Shown one piece after another: positions 26,437-38,521 of a stretch of 64,000 nt of DNA. Positions within the stretch are counted from its first letter, which is position 1. Each line of letters opens with the position of its first letter. The notes beneath the pieces were generated by a model. It worked only from the letters and a program-made list of their open reading frames with translations. It was not told the origin of the DNA and did not search any database. The stretch covers positions 1-64,000 of the forward strand of contig PHCE01000012.1 of assembly GCA_002840765.1 (NCBI GenBank), written 5' to 3'. Source of the stretch: Betaproteobacteria bacterium HGW-Betaproteobacteria-7. GTDB taxonomy: Bacteria; Pseudomonadota; Gammaproteobacteria; Burkholderiales; Rhodocyclaceae. The position numbers and the translations under genes were made by a program.

Positions 26437-28137
26437 ATGATGATCAGCGGTGCAGAAATTGTAATCAGGTGCCTGCAGGAAGAAAAGGTCGATTGTGTTT
26501 TCGGTTACCCGGGCGGGTCCGTTCTGCACATTTACGACGCGCTGTTCAAGCAGGAACAGGTAAAGCACATTCTTGTTCGTCATGAGCAGGCTGCCGTTCA
26601 TGCTGCCGATGCCTACTCGCGTTCCTCGCAGAAGGTCGGCGTGGCGCTGGTGACTTCCGGCCCCGGCGTGACCAACACGGTGACCGGCATCGCCACAGCC
26701 TACATGGATTCCATTCCAATGGTCGTGCTCTGTGGCCAGGTGCCAACCCAGTACATCGGTCAGGATGCTTTCCAGGAATGCGACACGGTTGGCATCACCC
26801 GGCCTTGCGTCAAGCACAATTTCCTGGTCAAGGATGTCAAGGATCTGGCGGTCACCATCAAGAAGGCATTCCACATTGCGGCGACCGGCCGCCCGGGCCC
26901 GGTGGTGGTCGACATCCCGAAGGACATCACCGCCCAGCTGTGCGACTTCGAGTATCCGAAGTCGATCCAGATGCGTTCCTACAATCCGGTGGTCAAGGGG
27001 CATCTCGGTCAGATCAAGAAGGCCGTGCAGATGTTGCAGGAAGCCAAGCGGCCGATTATCTACTCCGGCGGCGGGGTGATCCTGTCGGATGCCTCGGACA
27101 AGCTGACCCAGCTTGCCCACAAGCTCGATTTCCCGGTCACCAACACGCTGATGGGCCTCGGCGGCTATCCGGCCACCGATCGCCAGTTCGTCGGCATGCT
27201 GGGCATGCACGGTACGTTCGAGGCCAACAATGCCATGCACTATGCCGATGTGATCCTCGCCGTCGGCGCCCGTTTTGACGATCGGGTGATCGGCAATCCT
27301 GAGCATTTCGGCGAGGAAAAGCGTCGCGTCATTCATATCGATATCGACCCGTCGTCGATCTCCAAGCGCGTCAAGGTCGATGTGCCGATCGTCGGCAATG
27401 TCGCCGACGTGCTCGACGAAATGCTCAAGCTGATGGATGGCAGCTTCAAAGCCGATCCGGAAGTGGCCGACTGGTGGAAGCAGATCGACGAGTGGCGTGG
27501 CCGCAAGTCGCTGGCTTACCGCCAGAGCGAACACATCATGCCGCAGTTCGTCATGGAGAAGCTGTATGAGGTCACCGGCGGCGATGCCTTCGTCACCTCC
27601 GACGTCGGTCAGCACCAGATGTTTGCCGCCCAGTACTACAAGTTCGACAAGCCGCGGCGCTGGATCAATTCCGGTGGTCTGGGCACCATGGGCGTTGGCC
27701 TGCCGTACGGCATGGGCGTGCTGATGGCCAATCCGGGTGCGCAGGTCGCCTGCGTCACCGGCGAAGGCTCGATCCAGATGTGCATCCAGGAAATGTCGAC
27801 CTGCAAGCAGTACGGCTTCCCGATCAAGATCATCAACCTGAACAACGGCATGCTCGGCATGGTCCGCCAGTGGCAGGAAATGTTCTATTCCAAGCGCTAC
27901 TCGCAGTCCTACGTCACTTCGCTGCCCGATTTCGTCAAGCTGGCCGAGGCCTATGGCCACGTCGGCATGAAGATCGAGAAACCGGAAGACGTTGAGCCGG
28001 CACTGCGCAAGGCCTTCACCGAGCACAAGGACGATCTGGTCTTCATGGACTTCATCATCGATCCGGCCGCCAATGTCTTCCCGATGGTCGCCGCTGGCAA
28101 GGGCCTGACCGAAATGATCCTCGCCGAAGAACTGTAA
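26437..28137 (+). CDS. ilvB: Acetolactate synthase, large catalytic subunit
   Basis: A thiamine-diphosphate enzyme of 566 residues that makes acetolactate or acetohydroxybutyrate, the first common step of valine, leucine and isoleucine synthesis. Motifs: FGYPGGSVLHIYDAL with HEQAAVHAADAYSR (catalytic glutamate) at the N-terminus, VTSGPGVTNTVTG, and the C-terminal cofactor site around VTGEGSIQM and NNGMLGMVRQWQ. The start is ATG at 26437 or the adjacent ATG at 26440; an in-frame TTG at 26425 is less likely. It leads the ilvB-ilvN-ilvC operon. No leader-peptide attenuator is evident upstream. It could equally be named ilvI. Confidence 0.95.
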   Translation: MMISGAEIVIRCLQEEKVDCVFGYPGGSVLHIYDALFKQEQVKHILVRHEQAAVHAADAYSRSSQKVGVALVTSGPGVTNTVTGIATAYMDSIPMVVLCGQVPTQYIGQDAFQECDTVGITRPCVKHNFLVKDVKDLAVTIKKAFHIAATGRPGPVVVDIPKDITAQLCDFEYPKSIQMRSYNPVVKGHLGQIKKAVQMLQEAKRPIIYSGGGVILSDASDKLTQLAHKLDFPVTNTLMGLGGYPATDRQFVGMLGMHGTFEANNAMHYADVILAVGARFDDRVIGNPEHFGEEKRRVIHIDIDPSSISKRVKVDVPIVGNVADVLDEMLKLMDGSFKADPEVADWWKQIDEWRGRKSLAYRQSEHIMPQFVMEKLYEVTGGDAFVTSDVGQHQMFAAQYYKFDKPRRWINSGGLGTMGVGLPYGMGVLMANPGAQVACVTGEGSIQMCIQEMSTCKQYGFPIKIINLNNGMLGMVRQWQEMFYSKRYSQSYVTSLPDFVKLAEAYGHVGMKIEKPEDVEPALRKAFTEHKDDLVFMDFIIDPAANVFPMVAAGKGLTEMILAEEL

Positions 28138-28155
28138 GCGGGGAAGGACAAAACT

Positions 28156-29692
<1,537 letters not shown>

Positions 29693-29710
29693 TCGGCTAG
29701 TCGCCTTCGA

Positions 29711-29783
29711 CTGGGCGTCGTTCCTCGCGCCCAGCCGCGTCTTCGCCTTGGGCGGTGTGGTTATCTGCACCGCCCAAGTTGTT
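29711..29783 (+). terminator. Terminator region after ilvC
   Basis: Two hairpins follow ilvC. The first has a 7-bp stem (29711-29717 with 29728-29734). The second has an 11-bp perfect stem, CTTGGGCGGTG with CACCGCCCAAG (29747-29757 and 29768-29778), followed by TTGTTTG. The second is the likely end of the ilvBNC transcript. Confidence 0.65.
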
Positions 29784-29831
29784 TGAGGGATGGGTGTATC
29801 CTTGCACCGTTCTGGATGAATCCTTAAGCCA

Positions 29832-30584
29832 ATGACCGAACTCAAGCCCCGTAAGTCGCTGTTCAATCCGGAAGTCAAGCGGCGCGGCATTTACATCCTG
29901 CCTAACCTGTTTACGACAGCAGCGCTGTTTGCCGGCTTCTTTGCCATCGTCCAGGCCATGCAGGGCGATTTCGAACGGGCGGCGATGGCCATCTTCATCG
30001 CCATGGTGCTCGACGGGCTGGATGGGCGCGTGGCTCGCCTGACCAATACCCAGTCAGCTTTTGGTGCCGAATACGATTCGTTGTCCGACATGGTCAGCTT
30101 CGGCGCCGCACCGGCGCTGGTGATGTACGAATGGGCGCTGCGCGACCTCGGCCGTCTTGGCTGGATCGCCGCCTTTATCTACTGCGCTGGGGCTGCCCTG
30201 CGCTTGGCGCGCTTCAACACGACGCTGGAAGTCATGGACAAGCGCTTTTTCCAGGGCCTGCCATCGCCGGCTGCCGCGGCGCTGGTCGCCGGTCTGGTCT
30301 GGGTGATGATCGTCGCCGAAGTGCCGGGCAGCGATATCCGCTGGCTGGCCTGCGGGCTGACTATCTTTGCCGGCGTGACGATGGTTTCCAATATTCGCTA
30401 CTACAGTTTCAAGGACATCAACCTGAAGAAAAGCGTGCCATTCTTCGTGATTGCCGCGATTGCGCTCGGTTTTGCGCTGGTCGCCTACAGTCCGGAAATC
30501 GCCCTGTTCGCCTTCTTTGTCGTCTATGGCCTGTCCGGCTATGTGCTGGCGGCCATCGGCCTGGCCAAGCGTCGGGCCGCTTGA
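29832..30584 (+). CDS. pssA: CDP-diacylglycerol-serine O-phosphatidyltransferase (phosphatidylserine synthase)
   Basis: A 250-residue integral membrane enzyme that joins CDP-diacylglycerol and serine to give phosphatidylserine, the precursor of phosphatidylethanolamine. The CDP-alcohol phosphotransferase signature is complete: DGLDGRVARLTNTQSAFGAE followed by YDSLSDMVSFG. About eight hydrophobic segments surround it. It is the type II (membrane-integral) enzyme, unlike the PLD-like PssA of E. coli. It lies between ilvC and leuA, an order known in betaproteobacteria. Confidence 0.93.
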   Translation: MTELKPRKSLFNPEVKRRGIYILPNLFTTAALFAGFFAIVQAMQGDFERAAMAIFIAMVLDGLDGRVARLTNTQSAFGAEYDSLSDMVSFGAAPALVMYEWALRDLGRLGWIAAFIYCAGAALRLARFNTTLEVMDKRFFQGLPSPAAAALVAGLVWVMIVAEVPGSDIRWLACGLTIFAGVTMVSNIRYYSFKDINLKKSVPFFVIAAIALGFALVAYSPEIALFAFFVVYGLSGYVLAAIGLAKRRAA

Positions 30585-30600
30585 GCATTCGGAGCAGTAA

Positions 30601-32145
30601 ATGAGCAAACAGCATCTCGTCATTTTTGACACCACCCTGCGCGACGGTGAACAGAGCCCCGGCGCCTCGATGACCAAGGAAGAGAAGATCCGCGTCGCCC
30701 GTCAGCTCGAGAAGATGCGCGTCGACGTTATCGAGGCCGGTTTTGCTGCGGCTTCGCCGGGCGATTTTGACGCCATCCAGGCGATTGCCCAGGTGATCAA
30801 GGAGTCGACGGTGTGTTCGCTGGCACGGGCCAATGAAAACGATATCCGCCGCTCCGGCGAGGCGATCAAGCCGGCCACTTCGGGCCGCATCCATACCTTC
30901 ATCGCCACTTCGTCGATTCACATGGAAAAGAAGCTGCGCATGACGCCCGACCAGGTGGTCGAGCAGGCGGTCAAATCCATCGGCTGGGCGCGTGAGTACA
31001 CCGACGATATCGAGTTTTCCGCCGAGGACGCAGGGCGTTCGGACATCGATTTCCTCTGCCGGATTTTCGACGCGGTGATCAAGGCCGGGGCGACGACAAT
31101 CAACGTGCCCGACACCGTCGGCTACAACATTCCCGCGCAATACGCGGCAACGCTGCAACAACTGATCGAACGCGTGCCCAACGCCGACAAGGTGGTGTGG
31201 TCGGTGCATTGCCACAACGACCTCGGACTGGCCGTCGCCAATTCGCTGGCGGCGGTGCTGGCGGGCGCCCGGCAGGTCGAGTGTACGATCAACGGTCTTG
31301 GTGAGCGGGCCGGCAATGCCGCACTGGAAGAAATTGTCATGGCCGTGCGTACGCGCGCTGACGTCTTTCCGGTCGAGACACGTATCGACGCGACGCAGAT
31401 TGTGCCCGCCTCCAAGCTGGTGTCGCAGATAACCGGTTACCCGGTGCAGCCGAACAAGGCCGTGGTTGGCGCCAATGCCTTCGCCCACGAGTCAGGTATC
31501 CATCAGGACGGCGTGCTGAAACATCGCGAAACCTACGAAATCATGCGCGCCCAGGATGTCGGCTGGTCGCAGAACAAATTGGTGCTCGGCAAGCATTCCG
31601 GGCGCAATGCCTTCAAGAGCCGGCTGCAGGAACTCGGCATCGAGCTGGCGAGCGATGAAACGCTGAACGCCGCCTTTGCCCGCTTCAAGGATCTGGCTGA
31701 CAAGAAGCACGAGATTTTCGACGAAGACCTGCATGCGCTGGTTTCCGAAGAGGTGGTAGAGCCCGAGCACGAGCACTACAAGCTCGTCTATTCACACGTC
31801 TGCTCGGAAACCGGCGAGATGCCGCAGGCGACGGTGATTCTCAATGTCGGCGGCGTCGAGCACAAGGCGCAGGCCGAGGGCGGCGGTCCGGTCGATGCCA
31901 CCTTCAAGGCCATCGAAAGCATTGCCGGCAGTGGTGCCGAACTGATGCTTTATTCGGTCAATGCCATCACCACCGGCACCGATGCACAGGGCGAAGTGAC
32001 GACGCGGCTGGCCAAGGCCGGGCGTATCGTCAATGGCAATGGCGCCGACACCGATATCGTCATCGCTTCGGCACGCTCCTACCTGAATGCGCTGAACAAG
32101 CTGCATTCGACGCTGGACAAGGTGCGCGCCCAGGGCGACATCTGA
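30601..32145 (+). CDS. leuA: 2-isopropylmalate synthase
   Basis: LeuA condenses acetyl-CoA with 2-oxoisovalerate, the committed step of leucine synthesis. The 514-residue protein has the catalytic TIM barrel ([16 protein letters not shown] at the start, [18 protein letters not shown] with the metal-binding histidines) and the C-terminal leucine-binding regulatory domain (about 390-510). [20 protein letters not shown] is the conserved linker region. It starts 17 bases after pssA with GGAGC upstream and ends at a strong terminator. Confidence 0.97.
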   Translation: MSKQHLVIFDTTLRDGEQSPGASMTKEEKIRVARQLEKMRVDVIEAGFAAASPGDFDAIQAIAQVIKESTVCSLARANENDIRRSGEAIKPATSGRIHTFIATSSIHMEKKLRMTPDQVVEQAVKSIGWAREYTDDIEFSAEDAGRSDIDFLCRIFDAVIKAGATTINVPDTVGYNIPAQYAATLQQLIERVPNADKVVWSVHCHNDLGLAVANSLAAVLAGARQVECTINGLGERAGNAALEEIVMAVRTRADVFPVETRIDATQIVPASKLVSQITGYPVQPNKAVVGANAFAHESGIHQDGVLKHRETYEIMRAQDVGWSQNKLVLGKHSGRNAFKSRLQELGIELASDETLNAAFARFKDLADKKHEIFDEDLHALVSEEVVEPEHEHYKLVYSHVCSETGEMPQATVILNVGGVEHKAQAEGGGPVDATFKAIESIAGSGAELMLYSVNAITTGTDAQGEVTTRLAKAGRIVNGNGADTDIVIASARSYLNALNKLHSTLDKVRAQGDI

Positions 32146-32170
32146 TCGCCCTGTCGATGCCCAGGCCGCC

Positions 32171-33138
<968 letters not shown>

Positions 33139-33153
33139 CTATTATACGGGCCC

Positions 33154-33993
33154 ATGCTGACTCGCTCCCGCTATCGTCGTAACCGCCGACCGGCCGCCGC
33201 CGCCGGCGGCGGCGGCATCCTGCGTCGCTTCCTGCACGAGAACATGTTGCAGACCAGCGCCGCCCTCGCTTTCACAACCTTGCTGGCACTGGTGCCGCTG
33301 GTTACTGTGGTGTTGGCCGTGGCTGAGATGATCCCTTATCTCGACCTGCTGCTTGAGCGGCTGACGGGGATATTGCGGGAGACGCTGTTGCCGAGTGGTG
33401 CTGCGCGCACAATCGCCGGCGGCATCGGACGCTTTTCCAGTCGCGCCCAGCAGCTGACGGTCGCCGGTCTGCTTTTCCTCGCGGTTACGGCTTTCCTGCT
33501 CATGCAGACCATCGAGCGCGCCTTCAATCATCTATGGCAGGTTGAGCCGCGCCCCTTTGTTTTCCGACTGAGGCTTTATGCGTTCGTGATGATCGTCTGG
33601 CCATTCTTGCTGGGAGCGGTGGCGCTGGCCAGCTCTTTTGCGCTCAGTGCCTCGCTGGGACTGCTCGATGAAATGACCTGGACGCGCAGACTGTTGCCGC
33701 ACGCCCTTTCATCCCTGTTGCTGGGGGTGTTCTTTGCCTTCCTCTACTACGCGGTGCCCAATGCCCGGGTGAGGGGCTGGGCGGCCTTGCTCGGCGGTGC
33801 CTTTGTCAGTCTGGCCATCGCTGCCATGCAACGCCTTTTTGAACTGTTTCTGGCGACTTCTGGCATCTTCCGCAGCATTTACGGGGCTTTTGCCGCCATT
33901 CCGATCTTTCTCGTCTGGCTCCAGCTGTCGTGGGCCATCGTGTTGTTTGGCGGTCTGCTGGCGGCTAAGCTGAATCGTCCGGGGCAAGGCTGA
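33154..33993 (+). CDS. YihY/BrkB-family inner-membrane protein
   Basis: A 279-residue integral membrane protein of the YihY (BrkB) family, formerly misnamed RNase BN. Six hydrophobic segments follow the family order: ALAFTTLLALVPLVTVVLAV near residue 40, LTVAGLLFLAVTAFLLM with TIERAFNHLW, and SIYGAFAAIPIFLVWLQLSW near 250. A basic tail (RSRYRRNRR) precedes the first helix. The role is unclear; transporter-like functions have been proposed. It converges on the PilZ-like gene and overlaps it by 29 bases. Confidence 0.88.
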   Translation: MLTRSRYRRNRRPAAAAGGGGILRRFLHENMLQTSAALAFTTLLALVPLVTVVLAVAEMIPYLDLLLERLTGILRETLLPSGAARTIAGGIGRFSSRAQQLTVAGLLFLAVTAFLLMQTIERAFNHLWQVEPRPFVFRLRLYAFVMIVWPFLLGAVALASSFALSASLGLLDEMTWTRRLLPHALSSLLLGVFFAFLYYAVPNARVRGWAALLGGAFVSLAIAAMQRLFELFLATSGIFRSIYGAFAAIPIFLVWLQLSWAIVLFGGLLAAKLNRPGQG

Positions 33994-35479
33994 ACAATTC
34001 GATGCTGCTTGTCTGTTCGTCCAGTTGTTCAGTGCGCACTTCACGTATCAGCAGATTGCCCGATTCGACCAGCAGCAACAGCTTTTCCTGATTATCCGGA
34101 AGATTTCCCGAGGCGACGAGCAGCGATTCGAGCGGCCTGAGTGGTGGCGTTTGCGGCAGGATCAGGGCATTAACATGATGGCCGGATAGTTCGAAGGGCT
34201 GGGCGATTTTCGCGGCGAGGGCGCGGGCGGCGATCATCTGCAGGCCAATTTCGACGTGTTCCGGATTTTCGGAGATGGCCCAGCGGACGATACAGATGTG
34301 CCAGGGGCCATTGCTGGCTTCGCTCTCGCCGATCGCCTGCAGGGCAACCACTTCGCCAATGCGCAGATCATCCGTACTGCCGGTGACATGCATCAGGGCG
34401 TAGCCATCCGGGCTTTCGTTGGTGACCATCCACTCGCTAAGACGCACGGGAGCGGCGGGATTCTTCAGCAGGTGCCAGAGATTGTTCAGGCCAAGACAGA
34501 GATTGGCACGGTAGGACTGGCGGCGTCGGTTAAAGCGCCGTTTCGTCGGTTTGCCCCAAAGCTTGGCCAGGCGCAGTAAAACGCCCTGTCCGGCACGGGT
34601 GCCGGCAAAACTGGGCAGATCGAGCGCTTCAGGGGCAACGCCGCGAACCAGTTCGTCGTGTTTCCGCCGGGCATCGGCGGCGATGGCGGTACAGGAAAAG
34701 TACAGCGGCCTGGCATCGGCTGCCGGCACGCGTCGAATCAGTGCATGAGCGGGGAAGTCGCTGTCGAGATCGATCCAGAACACTGCGTCAGCATCAGCGG
34801 GGGGGGCGTCGTACAGCTCGATCCGGATCGGGTTGCGTTCAATGAAGCCGCTGATGAACTCCAGTTCGCTGGCCGAGAAGGAGGCAGGCTGAGCGATGGC
34901 GGCAAGCAGTATGTCGGTGTAGGCGCGCTGCACGCCAGCGCCGCCACGTGGTCCGGGAAAATTTTCCAGGCCGAGTCGACGGGCGGTGCGGAAGGCGGCA
35001 TGCAATTGCTGCCACAGACCGATACGCGTTGGCGAAGCGAGCAGGTGATTGATGCGAATCTGCCAGGCGATTCCCTGAAGCGCACGCAGCAGCGATGCGT
35101 GGGGCGCGCGCAGGCCATTGCCGCCCTCGGGGTCGAACAGCTCAGCGAGCGAATTGAAGTAATCCTGGGCCAGCGTTTCCAGCAGGTCGATCAGGATCCG
35201 GACACGCTGCCGGATCTTCCGCGAAACGGGTAGCGAAATCTTCTGAAAGCCAGGCAGTTCAGCCATGATGACCCGCTCGGCGTGGGCATGCAGGAGGTCG
35301 AGCAGCTTGATGCGCTGTGAAATGGGCAGCGGCGTATCACGCAGTTTGAGCAACTGCTGAAAAAGCTGGTCGGCATCCTCGCTACCCTGGCGATCGTGCG
35401 CCTTGGCCAGCCATTCGAGGATGCTCCTGATGCTGGCTTCTGTAGCGGGAGTTGGGGTGGGTGTGGTTTCATCGCTCAT
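33965..35479 (-). CDS. PilZ-motif protein, candidate c-di-GMP receptor
   Basis: A 504-residue cytoplasmic protein I cannot assign to a named family. Residues 1-290 are mostly helical. At about 310-360 there is an arginine-rich RRFNRRRQ stretch (RxxxR) followed about 36 residues later by NESPDG (NxSxxG). This is the order and spacing of the c-di-GMP-binding motif of PilZ domains, followed by the strand WHICIVRWA typical of the PilZ barrel. It ends in an acidic tail. The start is the ATG at 35479. Longer readings of the frame run antisense through rpsP and rimM and are rejected. A c-di-GMP receptor role is inference; the window also holds three GGDEF proteins. Confidence 0.65.
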   Translation of the reverse strand: MSDETTPTPTPATEASIRSILEWLAKAHDRQGSEDADQLFQQLLKLRDTPLPISQRIKLLDLLHAHAERVIMAELPGFQKISLPVSRKIRQRVRILIDLLETLAQDYFNSLAELFDPEGGNGLRAPHASLLRALQGIAWQIRINHLLASPTRIGLWQQLHAAFRTARRLGLENFPGPRGGAGVQRAYTDILLAAIAQPASFSASELEFISGFIERNPIRIELYDAPPADADAVFWIDLDSDFPAHALIRRVPAADARPLYFSCTAIAADARRKHDELVRGVAPEALDLPSFAGTRAGQGVLLRLAKLWGKPTKRRFNRRRQSYRANLCLGLNNLWHLLKNPAAPVRLSEWMVTNESPDGYALMHVTGSTDDLRIGEVVALQAIGESEASNGPWHICIVRWAISENPEHVEIGLQMIAARALAAKIAQPFELSGHHVNALILPQTPPLRPLESLLVASGNLPDNQEKLLLLVESGNLLIREVRTEQLDEQTSSIELFSLAPDDSA

Positions 35480-35597
35480 GGAGCCAGCAGCATAGCAAAA
35501 AATGTCCTCTAGCCATGTGCCTGCTTGCTCCCCGGTCTGGCTCCTTGGTGCCAGGAACGAGGAATCCGTAGAAAGCTTTTTGGGGGGTACCGTAGGC

Positions 35598-35625
35598 TTG
35601 TTTTTCCTTGTTAAAGCGCTATAAT
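35598..35625 (+). promoter_or_regulatory. Sigma-70 promoter of the rpsP operon
   Basis: TTGTTT (35598-35603) and a consensus TATAAT (35620-35625) are spaced by 16 bases. They lie 35 bases upstream of rpsP and are the strongest promoter match I see in the window, fitting a ribosomal-protein operon. Confidence 0.75.
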
Positions 35626-35659
35626 CCCGGGTCTTTTTTCCAGCTAGGAAAGTATTCCC

Positions 35660-35914
35660 ATGGTTGTTATTCGTCTTGCCCGTGGTGGCGCCAAGAAGCG
35701 CCCGTTCTACAACATGGTTGTTACTGACTCCCGTAACCGTCGTGATGGTCGTTTCGTCGAGCGTATCGGCTTCTACAACCCGGTCGCTTCCGGCAATGCC
35801 GAAAAGCTGCGCATTTCCGTCGATCGCCTGGCCTACTGGCAGAGCAACGGTGCCCAACTGTCGCCGACCGTCGCCCGTCTGGTCAAGCAGAGCGCCGCTC
35901 AGCAGGCAGCCTAA
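35660..35914 (+). CDS. rpsP: 30S ribosomal protein S16
   Basis: An 84-residue S16, needed for assembly of the 30S 5' domain. The family signature [23 protein letters not shown]... is complete, with [12 protein letters not shown] after it. It is the first gene of rpsP-rimM-trmD-rplS, with a strong promoter and an AGGAAAG ribosome site. Confidence 0.97.
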   Translation: MVVIRLARGGAKKRPFYNMVVTDSRNRRDGRFVERIGFYNPVASGNAEKLRISVDRLAYWQSNGAQLSPTVARLVKQSAAQQAA

Positions 35915-35923
35915 GTTTTCCCC

Positions 35924-36436
35924 TTGTCCGGCAACGATATCGTCGTTCTGGGGCGGCTGGCCGACCCCTACGGGATTCAGGGCTGGCTGTGGTTGCATCC
36001 TTTTGGCGATGATCCGCTGGCCTGGGCAAAAATGCCGGTCTGGTGGGTTGCTCGCGAAGGCGAGTCGTGGCGTGAGTGCAAGCTGAATGGCTTGAAGGCT
36101 CATGGCAATGGTGTGGTCGTTCTGCTGGATGGCATTGGCGACCGCACGGCGGCTGAAGCGGCAAAGGGGCTCTTGGTCGGTGCGCCGCGCAATGCTTTGC
36201 CGAAGGTCGACCAGGACGAGTTTTACTGGACTGACCTGATTGGCCTGGAGGTCGTCAATACGGCCGACGAGCGCTTGGGTAAGGTGGCCGGTCTGATCGA
36301 AACCGGTGCTAACGCCGTTCTGCGTGTTGTTGCCGATGACGAAACCGAGCGTCTCCTGCCATTCGTTTCGGCAGTGGTGCTGACGGTCGACAAAGAGGCG
36401 GGTTTGATCCGCGTGGAGTGGGGCAGCGACTGGTGA
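35924..36436 (+). CDS. rimM: Ribosome maturation factor RimM
   Basis: RimM helps mature the head of the 30S subunit and binds S19. The 170-residue protein has the N-terminal barrel ([21 protein letters not shown]) and the C-terminal PRC barrel ([33 protein letters not shown]). It starts with TTG at 35924, 9 bases after rpsP. The stop overlaps the trmD GTG. Confidence 0.95.
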   Translation: MSGNDIVVLGRLADPYGIQGWLWLHPFGDDPLAWAKMPVWWVAREGESWRECKLNGLKAHGNGVVVLLDGIGDRTAAEAAKGLLVGAPRNALPKVDQDEFYWTDLIGLEVVNTADERLGKVAGLIETGANAVLRVVADDETERLLPFVSAVVLTVDKEAGLIRVEWGSDW

Positions 36437-37197
36437 TCCGGTTCGACTGCGTGACCATCTTTCCGGAGATGTTCGCCGCCGTGACGCACAGTGGTATCAC
36501 CCGTCGGGCGCTGGAAGAGCAGCGCTGGGTCTGGCAGGGCTGGAATCCGCGGGATTTCGCCGAGAATGCCTGGCGCCGGGTGGATGATCGCCCCTTTGGT
36601 GGCGGGCCGGGCATGCTGATGCAGCCGGGGCCGCTGGAGAAGGCGATTGCGGCAGCCAAGGCGCAGCAGCGGGAGGCAGGGCTGGCGAAAAGCCGGGTCA
36701 TCTACCTCTCGCCGCAGGGGGCGACGCTGACGCATGAGCGGGTGATGCAGTTGGCGACTGGCGAGGAAGGGTTGATCCTTCTTTGCGGTCGTTATGAAGG
36801 AATTGACGAGCGATTGATCGAGCGCTGTGTCGATGAAGAAATTTCGATCGGGGATTTTGTGCTCTCCGGTGGCGAGTTGCCGGCGATGGTGTTGATCGAT
36901 GCCGTCGTCCGCCAGTTGCCAGGGGTGCTCGGTGATGCCGCTTCGGCGGTGGAAGATTCGTTTGTCGGTGGTTTGCTGGACTGTCCGCACTACACGCGAC
37001 CTGAAGTTTATGAGGGCGCGCAGGTGCCGGAAGTGTTGTTGTCCGGTGATCACAAAAAAATTCGGCGCTGGCGACTCAAGCAGTCGCTGGCACGGACCCG
37101 GAAGCGTCGCCCGGATTTGCTGGCGCACCGCGTGTTGAGCGCGGAAGAAACGCAACTACTCACGGAAATTTCCGGAGAGGAGCAATGCGGTGAGTAA
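36433..37197 (+). CDS. trmD: tRNA (guanine37-N1)-methyltransferase
   Basis: TrmD methylates G37 next to the anticodon and prevents +1 frameshifting. The 254-residue protein starts with GTG ([13 protein letters not shown]) overlapping the rimM stop (GTGA). The deep-knot S-adenosylmethionine site is seen in [27 protein letters not shown] and [14 protein letters not shown]. The C-terminal half holds the tRNA-binding helices ([21 protein letters not shown]). Confidence 0.96.
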   Translation: MIRFDCVTIFPEMFAAVTHSGITRRALEEQRWVWQGWNPRDFAENAWRRVDDRPFGGGPGMLMQPGPLEKAIAAAKAQQREAGLAKSRVIYLSPQGATLTHERVMQLATGEEGLILLCGRYEGIDERLIERCVDEEISIGDFVLSGGELPAMVLIDAVVRQLPGVLGDAASAVEDSFVGGLLDCPHYTRPEVYEGAQVPEVLLSGDHKKIRRWRLKQSLARTRKRRPDLLAHRVLSAEETQLLTEISGEEQCGE

Positions 37198-37222
37198 GTG
37201 TTTATAAATTAGAGGATCTCAC

Positions 37223-37594
37223 ATGAACCTGATTGAACAGCTGGAAAATGAAGAAATTGCCCGCCTGGGCAAGACCATTCCTGACTTCGCCCCGGGCGAC
37301 ACCGTTGTCGTGCAGGTGAAGGTCAAGGAAGGCAACCGCGAGCGTCTGCAGGCTTACGAAGGTGTTGTCATCGCCAAGCGTAACCGCGGCCTGAACTCCG
37401 GCTTTACCGTGCGCAAGATTTCGTCCGGCGAAGGTGTCGAGCGTACTTTCCAGACCTATTCCCCGCTGGTCGCTTCGATCGAAGTGAAGCGTCGTGGTGA
37501 TGTGCGTCGCGCCAAGCTGTACTACCTGCGCGAGCGTTCGGGCAAGTCGGCACGGATCAAGGAAAAGCTGCCGGCCAAGAAGGCTTCTGCCTAA
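37223..37594 (+). CDS. rplS: 50S ribosomal protein L19
   Basis: L19 sits at the 30S-50S interface. The 123-residue protein has the standard N-terminus ([12 protein letters not shown]), [18 protein letters not shown], the [21 protein letters not shown] core and [25 protein letters not shown]. It is slightly longer than E. coli L19 (115) because of a lysine/alanine tail. It is the last gene of the operon and is followed by tandem terminators. Confidence 0.97.
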   Translation: MNLIEQLENEEIARLGKTIPDFAPGDTVVVQVKVKEGNRERLQAYEGVVIAKRNRGLNSGFTVRKISSGEGVERTFQTYSPLVASIEVKRRGDVRRAKLYYLRERSGKSARIKEKLPAKKASA

Positions 37595-37615
37595 GCGGCT
37601 GCCAGCAAGAAGAGA

Positions 37616-37637
37616 AAGGGGCTTCGGCCCCTTTTTT
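37616..37637 (+). terminator. Terminator of the rpsP-rplS operon
   Basis: A 7-bp stem AAGGGGC/GCCCCTT closed by the stable TTCG tetraloop is followed by six T. It lies 22 bases after rplS. Confidence 0.93.
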
Positions 37638-37665
37638 GCGCCCGGAAATTTCGTCTTCCGGATAC

Positions 37666-37692
37666 AAAAAAAGGAGCCAGCGGCTCCTTTTT
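37666..37692. terminator. Bidirectional terminator between rplS and folE2
   Basis: The stem AAGGAGCC/GGCTCCTT (37671-37678 with 37682-37689) has a run of A on its left and T on its right, so it can end transcripts from both sides. It backs up the rplS terminator and ends the xseB-ispA-dxs-folE2 unit. Confidence 0.85.
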
Positions 37693-37706
37693 CGCTTGCC
37701 TGACGG

Positions 37707-38504
37707 TCAGGACTTTTTCTTGTCCTTCTCGATCAAGGCGTAGGCCGAGTGGTTGTGGATCGATTCGAAATTTTCCGATTCGACCACGTAGGCATCGATG
37801 CGGCCTTCGGCGTTGAGGCGCGCGGCGACGTCGCGGACCATGTCTTCGACGAACTTGGGATTGTCGTAGGCGCGTTCGGTGACGTATTTCTCGTCCGGGC
37901 GCTTCAACAGGCCGAACAGTTCGCAGGAGGCTTCCTGCTCAACCAACTGGACGATTTCCTCGATCCAGACGAAATCATTGGTACGCGCCGTGACAGTGAC
38001 GTGCGAGCGCTGGTTGTGGGCGCCGCGCTCGGAAATTTTCTTCGAGCAGGGGCACAGGCTCGTCACCGGCACGACGACCTTGACCGAGGTGGCGATCTCG
38101 CCGTGGCAGATGTCGCCGATGAAGGTGACGTCGTAGTCCATCAGGCTCTGCACACCGGAGATCGGTGCCGTCTTGTTGATGAAGTACGGGAAATTCATTT
38201 CGATGTGGCCAGTCTCGGCTTCCAGCTTGGCCACCATGTCGCGCAGCATGGTCGGGAAATTTTCGACCGAAATCTCGCGCTCATGGCTGTTCAGGATCTC
38301 CACGAAGCGCGACATGTGGGTGCCCTTGAAGTTGTGTGGCAGGCTCACGTACATGTTGAACATGGCGATCGTGTGCTGGATGCCGGCCGACTTGTCCTGA
38401 ACCTTGATCGGATGGCGGATCGATTTGATGCCGACCTTGTTGATGGCGATGTGGCGCGTGTCGGCCGAGTTCTGGACGTCGGCGATGGGGGTGTTGGTTG
38501 TCAT
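37707..38504 (-). CDS. folE2: GTP cyclohydrolase FolE2 (type IB)
   Basis: FolE2 converts GTP to 7,8-dihydroneopterin triphosphate for folate and, in many bacteria, queuosine synthesis. The 265-residue protein has the type IB metal-site cysteine in [19 protein letters not shown], with [10 protein letters not shown] and [19 protein letters not shown] in the N-terminal half. FolE2 tolerates metals other than zinc, and in some species it is zinc-starvation regulated. No Zur site is evident here; the gene follows dxs by 17 bases, so it is probably expressed constitutively with it. Confidence 0.95.
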   Translation of the reverse strand: MTTNTPIADVQNSADTRHIAINKVGIKSIRHPIKVQDKSAGIQHTIAMFNMYVSLPHNFKGTHMSRFVEILNSHEREISVENFPTMLRDMVAKLEAETGHIEMNFPYFINKTAPISGVQSLMDYDVTFIGDICHGEIATSVKVVVPVTSLCPCSKKISERGAHNQRSHVTVTARTNDFVWIEEIVQLVEQEASCELFGLLKRPDEKYVTERAYDNPKFVEDMVRDVAARLNAEGRIDAYVVESENFESIHNHSAYALIEKDKKKS

Positions 38505-38521
38505 TGAGCTGTTCTATCGGG

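Noticed and set aside
35480..36103. N-terminal extension of the PilZ-like protein through rpsP and rimM
   Set aside because: It runs antisense to the rpsP promoter, rpsP and part of rimM; the ATG at 35479 gives a sensible start.
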